This document shows, piece after piece, positions 56,818 to 64,000 of a stretch of 64,000 nt of DNA (position 1 is the first letter of the stretch; the number at the start of each line of letters is the position of its first letter). The position numbers and the translations under genes were made by a program. The notes beneath the pieces are model-generated. The model was not told the origin of the DNA. It was given only the letters and a program-made list of their open reading frames with translations, and made no database searches. The DNA comes from Lepas anatifera (lineage: Eukaryota > Arthropoda > Thecostraca > Lepadidae), in contig JAOTON010002196.1 in the NCBI GenBank assembly GCA_034440635.1, forward strand, positions 501,001 through 565,000, in the 5' to 3' direction.

Positions 56818-56953
56818 GACCACGAGCTGTGAGATTCTGAGTCAGTCATCTGACCACGCTCTGTGAGATTCTGAGTCAGTCGTCTGACCACGAGCTGTGA
56901 AATTCTGAGTCAGTCATCTGACCACGAGCTGTGAGATTCTGAGTAAGTCATCT
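56818..56953. repeat. 34-bp tandem repeat, 4 units
   Basis: Four near-identical units beginning GACCACGAGCTGTGAGATTC and containing TGAGTCAGTCATCT. The second has GCTC in place of GAGC and the third GAAATTC in place of GAGATTC. Confidence 0.9.
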
Positions 56954-57131
56954 GCGTTAATTGACTGCGATATGTCTGGCTGCTGCGCTAACGCCAGTGC
57001 AGCGGTATCAGGCGCCGCAGCCAGGTGCACGCAGCGCAGCACCGCTGTACAGCACTCGTGTCCGATTCATGTACTACTGACCACTCGCCAACCGCCATCC
57101 GTCATTTCTGGCTCTAAGGCTGATGCTGAGG

Positions 57132-57287
57132 CAGTGGCGGATCCAGGACTTCATTTTGGGGAGGGGGCTAGGGGGCTCAAACCTCTCTGCCATTGCCTCG
57201 GATCAGCCTCCGCCGATGTATTAACTGTAGACACTCGGGCATTTGGGGGGGTGGGTTGAGTCCCCTAGCCCGCTGTATCCGCCACTG
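57132..57287 (+). mobile_element. hAT-type MITE (CAGTGGCGGATCCAGG family)
   Basis: A 156-bp element with ends CAGTGGCGGATCCAGG and CTGTATCCGCCACTG. Flanks TGCTGAGG (57124-57131) and TCCTGAGG (57288-57295) agree at 7 of 8 positions. Non-coding. Confidence 0.82.
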
Positions 57288-57295
57288 TCCTGAGG

Positions 57296-58656
57296 TCACT
57301 AGGGAAGTCGTGTCGACTAGTATTTCATCGAATCATGTTCACCGTAATTCCTAATAGAATCCCCACCCACATTCTATACGCTACACCCTAAGATAGATGT
57401 GATGCTTTTTAACTGATGATTGCCTCGGAATCACCCTCGCTTCATCATAAGAGCATATAAGTGTAGTTTCAATCTTCTGCAAAACGCTCGGTGCTCCTCT
57501 AGGTTGCCAAGTGCGGTCACCTGGTGAGATATCGGCAGTGAGCACCGGCGGTAGGAACAGCCTCTCCAGTCTCCCGATAGCGGGGGGGGCAGACGGGGCG
57601 TCGATACGTCCTCAGTCTGAGTTGGCTGGCGCCCAGAAGTGGCTCGTCACCGACCGGGAAGCCCATTTAGCTACTTCCTGATCACTTGTTAAGCCCACAA
57701 TTGACGCTTCGGATGCCACGGATTAATACGTCCTCGCTTTCAGCTGCGTCATCCGGTCGAAGTTTTGAGGTTACCTGCAGGGCTGGGAGGGTTGGACTTG
57801 TCCGACCTGAAGGTGCAGTAAGGTGCAGGCTGCAGCTGCACACGGGGTGGTGGGAGCGGTACGTGACCTCGGCCGCAGAGTCGCCGCATTCCCCGCGAGC
57901 GCCGCGCGAGGGGGCGCGGCAGTGTGGCGGCGACGCGTCGCCGCCGCCCCCGACGGGCAGCGCGCGCGACGTGCCCTTGTATAATATGTCGCCACCACCA
58001 CTGTCGCAGCGTGACGCAGCAAGAACGTACAGGGCAGGTAGACTATACATCTTGCAATAGCTTAAAATTATTCTCAGGTTTGGGCAAGCCACGCAATTTT
58101 AGTATGCTAATCGACAAATGACATGGTCTCAAAATGTATCTGAACTATTTATGGTACATGTTGCGTCACGAGGGATTCAAAGGCAGCAGTTGTCTTGATC
58201 CCTCAAATTTCTTGAAAGCAGTTGCCTTCGGCGTGCCTTGTCACGCCTATTTCAAAAGCCTCACATTTTTTGTTTGAAATTGTCTGACACTTTGATCCTT
58301 TTACTTCTAATTGCAAACATCAAAATAAGTTTAAAAATAGTCTAAAATTCGAGTAATTTTCTTCATTTTGGGTTCATTTAGAACATTGTGTGACGCTGCG
58401 CGGTCGGCGCCACCGCGAGGAGCACTGCCTGTTACGCTTTGTCGTCTACGTCGACGTGAAGGGACTGTCTCTGAATCTGAGGCAATTTTACGAGCTACGT
58501 TAGGCCGTGCTTGGCTCAAACGGAACGGCTGCTAAATTCCAACTAACGTATCGTTAGGTTACTGGTTTTGTTGGCCATGAACTTAGCTTTTACTCCGCGT
58601 GAAACTTGTGGTGAGGCAGAGCTATTCTGACTCTCCGAAGAGGAAACTGACGTAAC
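57296..58656. other. Non-coding stretch with a GC-rich island
   Basis: CpG-rich at about 57820-58030, with a TTGTATAATATG word near 57977. Open frames on both strands there overlap and have no domain. A short start (MSPPPLSQRDAARTY) runs to a possible GGGCAG|GTAGAC donor near 58039. This is too weak to call. Confidence 0.4.
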
Positions 58657-59205
58657 TGGGTCATTCCACCATAAATCGACCAAGGCATAAACCCTACTAT
58701 TTTTAATTTCCTCCAAAATTGGTAAATGGGGACTCACAAGGGCGTAGAATCCACCCATGACACCCAAAAAATTATTTAAGAATTGGTTTGGGAGAAATGG
58801 CCTCCGGAAATTTCTGAAGGTCATTATACAGGCATTGATTAGAATGCCTATAGCTCCAAAAGGTTTAAAATGATTTCTGAAAATTTTATAGTTTTAGGAT
58901 GTAAATTCTACGGGCAACATTTTGGCTATCTTCAATTTTGAAATTTAAACAAAAAATGTTTGGTGACCTCATGACCTAGTTTTATAACGGTGACCTTGAC
59001 CCGTAGTACAGTGAAATTAAAAAAATTCTCTTGAAAGCGTTTTGACATATGGTAGTAGTCTTTCATATCAAATAAAGAAAAAATGGCTTTCGAAATGTAT
59101 ATACTACTTTTAGCTTCATATATATAACACTAGGTGTCACTGTGGAGCTATGCTATCATAACTCATGTTCTAATTGACTCGTAACTTTAAAATAAAAACA
59201 TTTGA
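58657..59205 (+). repeat. Left arm of a ~540-bp inverted repeat
   Basis: Begins TGGGTCATTCCACCATAAATCGACC and runs through blocks such as TCCAAAATTGG, GCCTCCGGAAATTTCTG, GGTGACCTTGACCCGTAGTACAGTGAAATT and ACACTAGGTGTCACTGTGGAGCT. The whole order recurs inverted at 61790-62322. It is probably the terminal inverted repeat of a ~3.7 kb element. Confidence 0.75.
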
Positions 59206-59434
59206 AGAATCAAAATCAAGCAGTCAACCTAGAGTTGAAGCATTTTAACACAAGCGTAGGAATAGGGGGTTACCTTCCCCTATTTTGAATTCACATTATT
59301 GTCCCTTTGGGAATGAACTTAGCTGTTGTTGTAAATGTAAATGTATGGTTGTTTGGATCATTGTACATCTTTTGAAAATAAATGTTTTCCCGTCACATTG
59401 AGTCACCAAACTATGATGTCATTTCCAGAAGCAT

Positions 59435-60460
59435 TTAACCTGTGCCCCACCGTGGTCCGGCGCCACCTTCGCCCACTGGGGGCCATCAATGCCCCCTAAC
59501 TTCGAAAATATGGAAGTTAGCGCAAAGCTGCAAAAGGCATTAGAAAGCTCATGTGAATTCAGTAAGATTTTACTAACACGTTTAAGCGCTCAGGTCTATG
59601 TTTTGGCCTCCAGAGGTCAAGTTATGTCACGATAGGCTATTTCCAGTAAAACATGCAATCCATGCAAGAAACCTGAGCGTAGCTCTCCCGCCATTAGAGC
59701 TATTGAGATCTAGCAAAAATCATTTGATAGGAAAATGCCAGGACTTTCTCCGCTATGTGGAACATAATGGCCTCCCGCCAGTGGTTTGACCTACAGAGGG
59801 TACCTCGTGACTTAATATGACCTGAGGTCTCGAAAGGTAAGAAAGTGACCGTGTTTTATATCAAATGAAAACTAGTGACGAGACATACACGATGACCTTT
59901 GATTCAGTGTTGTAGCTTTAATTAGGTCAAAAGTTATCGTCAAAATGCTGTTTTTGACCTCTGGTGACCTCTGATGATCTCAGATTGGTCAAAGGGAAAT
60001 ATCGCCCCTGGGTTCCATGAAAGGGTGTCCACGAACGCTTGTCTGAGCAAATTGAGCATTTACGATTATTTTGTGACTTTTAGCTCATAAGACAGTTTTT
60101 CTCATGCTTTTTTATGGAAGAGGTTACCTGGTGACCTGACTTCAGGTCACCAAATCGAAAAATCCTGAAGATAAATTTTGTAGACTCCGGAGGGGTCATG
60201 CAGTGTCGAAAGTTTTAAAGCGATCGGCTTAGAAATGCAGCTATGGTAGAGCTCAAAAGTTAAAGTGAGGTGACCTTGGTTGACATCGCCTGGTGACCTA
60301 ACCTAGGGTGACCCGGGGTAATCAATTTTAGGGATGATGGGAAAATAATGGGGTAAGAGGTAGAATCCTCAACGGCGGTGCTTCCCCTCGTTGTTTTTCT
60401 GTTCCGAAAAAAACCTTAGGGGACCATCGATTTCATTATTCTAGGTGGGGCGAGGGTTAG
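59435..60460 (+). mobile_element. TTAA-type MITE family A, older copy
   Basis: Starts TTAACCTGTGCCCCACC and ends GGTGGGGCGAGGG-TTAG. It is clearly more diverged than the copies at 2150 and 50273, and its 3' palindrome is replaced by ATCGATTTCATTATTCTAG. AGGTCA words are partly eroded. It lies inside the inverted-repeat-bounded segment 58657-62322. Confidence 0.8.
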
Positions 60461-61704
60461 GGAAGATTTTTGGATTTTGAGGTTTTGTTTCGCGTTCCCC
60501 GGATGTAGCTTGAATTTAAAACATTTTATGACGTCAGTTCGGCTTTTATAGCCTTTGATAATCTCTTGTGGCATTTTCTAACGTGTTCAAACTTGACCTA
60601 TGGTAATCTCGTAGTGAATTTTGCTCAGCATACTCATTATTTTAGCTCTTTTATAATTAAGAAGTTTTAGGCACTAAAAACAAATCATTGGTGACTTTTA
60701 GTGGTGCATTGCATTGCATTGGACTGGTTCAGAGCTCAAAAGTACTCCTTAGAAGTGAAAGTAACTAGTTCAGAATCCACATCATTTAAATGGACTATTC
60801 ACAAGCCATTCTGAATCATTTACGCCAATTTAGTGAGTTTCTAATCATCTGTCACTGCTTACACCCCCTTCAAGGTCAAATTAGTTCAAAGGTTGAAAAA
60901 GGTCAAGTCCGTTTTGGAAGAAAAACGTCTTGTTCAGTGTCATTTTCATGCAAATTGACTATTCATAAGAAATTTTGCATCAGTTACGCCAAGTGCCTGC
61001 TTCATCATGTGTTATTGCTTACGCCCACTTCAAGGTCAAATAAGGTCAAATTTCGAAAAAGGTCAAGTCCATGTAATATGCAAACCAACTAGTTTAGTGT
61101 CCATATCCTTCCAATTGACTATTCATAAACAATTCTGCATCATTTACTCCAAGTAAGTTTGCTTCTTCAATTGTTATTGCTTACCCCCTTTCAAGGTAAA
61201 AAAGGCCACAGGTCGAAAAAGGTTAAGCCCGTATCGGGCGCAAGTCAAATAGTTCGGTGTTCATCTCATTTAGAAATACCGAATTGAAACACGCATCTGT
61301 AGTCTTTATTCGACACAGAGTTATCACTGAGGTCACGCAAGGTCAAATCAAGGTCATTGAATGTCAAAAAAGGTCATAAAAGGTCTAAACTGATAACAAT
61401 GAACCTCGAAGGCCGGAAGAAAATATTCTGGGACAGTTCATGAGCAAATGATGCAAAAGAACGATAAGAGTCTGGAGCATTCACGTGAAAACGGGTACAG
61501 GCGCCCAAATGACCTCAACATGCCTCCACTCTTGAGTTCATAACTCCGTGACCTTGAAGGGTAGGAAAAATTATTTGCAAGATGTCCGCAATGAATGCGT
61601 CAGAGGCTATACAACATTTCAAGACTCTAAGTTAAGAAGCTCGTTTTCAATTCTTGAAAAACCTGAGGGGGTTGCAACACCCCCCATGTACGTGTAAGGG
61701 TTAA
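60461..61704 (+). mobile_element. GGTCA-rich element, probable family D 3' part
   Basis: Ends with a GAGGGGGTTGCAACACCCCCC palindrome followed by GTGTAAGGG-TTAA (61701-61704), the same end layout as families A-C but with a different palindrome core. It contains three tandem units of about 160 bp and a cluster of AAGGTCA words around 61330-61390. The 5' end is not recognised. Confidence 0.6.
60767..61249 (+). repeat. 160-bp tandem repeat, 3 units
   Basis: Units begin at 60767, 60931 and 61091. Each holds a TTCAGTGTC-type start, TGACTATTCATAA, TTGCATCA-TTACGCCAA, a TTATTGCTTACGCCC word, TTCAAGGTCAAA and AAAAAGGTCAAGTCC. The units are diverged, so the duplication is old. Confidence 0.8.
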
Positions 61705-61789
61705 CACCCCCTATGGCGTTGACGGGAAAGAAATTGGTTGAAAAGTCCATGGCGCCCCTCTTAAATTCGGACGTTCCGTCGTCACTGGC

Positions 61790-62322
61790 ATTAACCATAC
61801 CGTGAGTTACGATGGTACAGCTCCATAGTGACACCTAGTGTCATGTTTCGGAAGTAAGAAGTAGCATATTTAGTGCGAAAGCCATATTTTTTATTACTTT
61901 ACCTAAAAGAGTATTTCCAAAGGTAAACATGTTTTTACACGAATTTATAAATTTCACTGTACTGCGGGTCAAGGTCACCGTTCAAAAACTGGGTCACGAG
62001 GTCATGACGTCAATTTTGCAGAAATATAAAAATCGAAGATAGCCAAATTAAAATATGCTAAATGGTGAACAAAAATGTAAAATATCGTTACAATCATTAA
62101 AAAATGGCAGAACTATAGGCTTTCAAAACAATGCCTACATGATGACCCCCGAAAAATGCCGGAGGCTATATCTGCCATACCAAATTTTCAAATAATTTTT
62201 TGGCGCCATGGTTAGATTCTACACCTTTGAAACCCCCTTGACGCCAATTTCGGAGATAATCAAAAATAGAAGGGTTTTATTTTACGAAAGTTTTGGTCGA
62301 TTTATGGTGGAATAACCCAACT
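61790..62322 (-). repeat. Right arm of the ~540-bp inverted repeat
   Basis: Inverted partner of 58657-59205, ending GGTCGATTTATGGTGGAATAACCCA at 62322. Both arms keep the same block order but differ at many positions. Confidence 0.75.
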
Positions 62323-63700
62323 ATCATTCCCACATAATTTGTATATTTAACTAAGTGGGTAGTTGCTGGTCGTTTACAGGCGAGTGCTGGCGGTGCGTGG
62401 GGGCGAGGCTACCGTTTTCCCAGTCGCTTCTGCTAGACAGGGGCTAATGGATGGTCGGTACCCGGCACACGCCCTCGGCGCTGGGCCACGAGCGCTCCCC
62501 TGCGCCACGCCGCCATCATGGGTCGCCGGCGTCAGCCGTCACGGAGGTCTGCCAAACCTCGGTCTAGGCAGCATACCTGGACGAACATGTGGTGGAATCA
62601 GGAGATTGAACATTTTCAAAACTGTGGCTGGTAGCCTGTGAGATGCGAATAAGGCCTCCCGTAGCACAATCTGTTACCCAGCTTACTCGTTTCGCTGGTT
62701 AGGCATAGTCATTTCCACTCCCGTTAGGCTCCGCAACCCCTTTTCGTTTGGTGAAAATTTCTTTATCTCGAGGTAAAAAGCGGTCTGCGTTGGAGCAAAC
62801 CATATATTTTTCTGACCTCTGACCCTCTCGCACCGACCCGGTCATCGCCTGGGCTTGTGCTGTATTCAGGACCTAACGGTTAACACGACTGTATTCAACC
62901 CGGTCTAGCTGTCACTGCCCCGCGATAACAGTGCACTCTGACTTATTTCAAGCCTAAGACGCTGCAGAATCAGATCTGCCGCATGCAGCAGTTGCCAGAA
63001 CAGTCAGCGTCTCTGCGGCTGCTGGTGGCTGCGCTGAGGTGGTGTCGTGTGGCCTCACCCTCCTACCCGCACCCCCGCTGCTGGCGTGGTGGTGGTGTTG
63101 GTAGGTGTCGCGTTTCCGCGCCGGTTTGAGCTGCGCTGCAGCGCTGGGGCAGTGACCGCGCGCGTGATGCCCTGCGGCCAGACCCAGATCACAGCGGCCC
63201 GCTGCTGACCCCGGAGAGCCGCCGCGGACCTGCCGGTCCCGCTGACCCAGAGTTGGCGGCCGGCGACCCGGTGTGACCCACTTGGTTCGGTGGCCGGTCT
63301 CGTCCGTTTGCTCACGACGCCGGCGCCAGTCTCGTCTCTGGACCCTGGCCAACGCCACGCGCTGCCGTCCTCCCACAGCCAGCTGGCGCTGTCGAATTCG
63401 GGCCGATGTCGTTTGGAAGTCGAGTGGTTATCGTTTTCGACGCCAGATACTCTTCGTTCATTGGGCTAATGCATGGGGCTAATAACGGCGCATTTGAACG
63501 TTTTCTGATTAATGAAAAACAAGAGGCATCTCCACGGACCACTTTGTGAGGCAGTAAGGGCTGTAAATGTTTGATCCATTATGGAAACGTATGGGCATTG
63601 CAGAAAGTGAATTAAATGCCAGCCCATTTGTCTTGTCACTGCAGCGAGAATTTTTAAGCACATTGTCTGATGCAGATCAAAGTCAAGTCACGCCTGACAT
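62323..63700. other. Non-coding stretch with GC-rich islands
   Basis: CpG-rich at 62360-62600 and 62990-63420. An ATG in a very good context (GCCGCCATCATGG, ATG at 62518) opens a 38-codon basic frame (MGRRRQPSRRSAKPRSRQ, then HTWTNMWWNQ) ending at 62634. Without homology it stays a candidate only. Overlapping long frames at 62954-63482 have no domain. Confidence 0.4.
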
Positions 63701-63739
63701 TGTCCCGTTACCTGTGCGGATAGGATTTGTCCATAACAA

Positions 63740-63975
63740 AGAGCAGGGGTGATGCTCATCAGCCGAACATCTGGCTGGCCTGAGGCCGGGGGTCGAGATC
63801 CGGCTGGTTCCCTGCACCAAGTGGCTTGGGAACCAATGGCACATTTGGGGGGTGTGGATTTGCTAAAATCACTGGGTGTGTCCTTATTTCAAATAATGCC
63901 CATCGCCACCACGCACAATAATGTATCATAATATTATCTCTGCTTGAGTCCTCACATGGAGGTGTTGAGCTAGAT
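63740..63975 (+). mobile_element. Possible tRNA-related SINE
   Basis: Contains a B-box-like GGTCGAGATCC (63791-63801) downstream of a weak A-box region and ends AGCTAGATAAAACC. No second copy exists in the window to confirm it. Confidence 0.35.
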
Positions 63976-64000
63976 AAAACCAATTGAAAGTCCTAAAAAT

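Overview
This is a eukaryotic nuclear window that is overwhelmingly non-coding. Most of it is dispersed repeats, transposon relics, microsatellites and minisatellites. A consensus intron acceptor and donor flank the only long open region, and there are tRNA-derived SINEs, a LINE and hAT/TTAA-type DNA transposons. The overall character fits an arthropod, possibly a crustacean, but I cannot name the species from the sequence and this is an inference.

Coding content. One region is convincingly coding: a GC-rich exon of about 5.33 kb on the + strand (39089-44418). It encodes a large, mostly disordered, Pro/Ser/Arg/Ala-rich protein with two acidic helical segments, several proline-rich tracts and three copies of a [K/R]ST[P/S]DLS motif. 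It starts after a phase-1 acceptor and ends at a phase-0 donor, so it is internal to a longer gene whose other exons I do not see. The reading frame shifts twice inside it, each time fixable by a single base in a short homopolymer. I do not recognise the gene.

Layout. 0-13 kb: TTAA-type elements, a tRNA-derived SINE and a large nested inverted repeat (about 3.5-13.2 kb). 13-19 kb: AT-rich DNA with several hAT MITEs. 19-22 kb: a decayed APE/RT LINE on the - strand. 22.5-25.5 kb: a GTGCTTA-rich element and a 1.49 kb hAT element with perfect 8-bp target duplication and a MITE nested inside it. 25.6-36 kb: low-copy duplications, SINEs, a retroelement 3' end and a second TTAA family. 36.3-38.6 kb: a hAT MITE split by a TTAA insertion, then a third TTAA family. 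39-44.4 kb: the exon. 44.4-57 kb: probable intronic/intergenic DNA with GC-rich islands and three minisatellites. 58.6-62.3 kb: a probable long-TIR element carrying further TTAA elements. 62.3-64 kb: GC-rich islands and a possible SINE.

The strongest candidate for something undescribed is a set of related transposon families (called A, B and C here, with a probable D). They share an architecture: TTAA target, CCC...GGG termini, a 18-20 bp palindrome of the form GGGG-N-CCCC just inside each end, and an interior packed with AGGTCA/TGACCT words, which are nuclear-receptor half-sites. At least ten whole or partial copies lie in this window.
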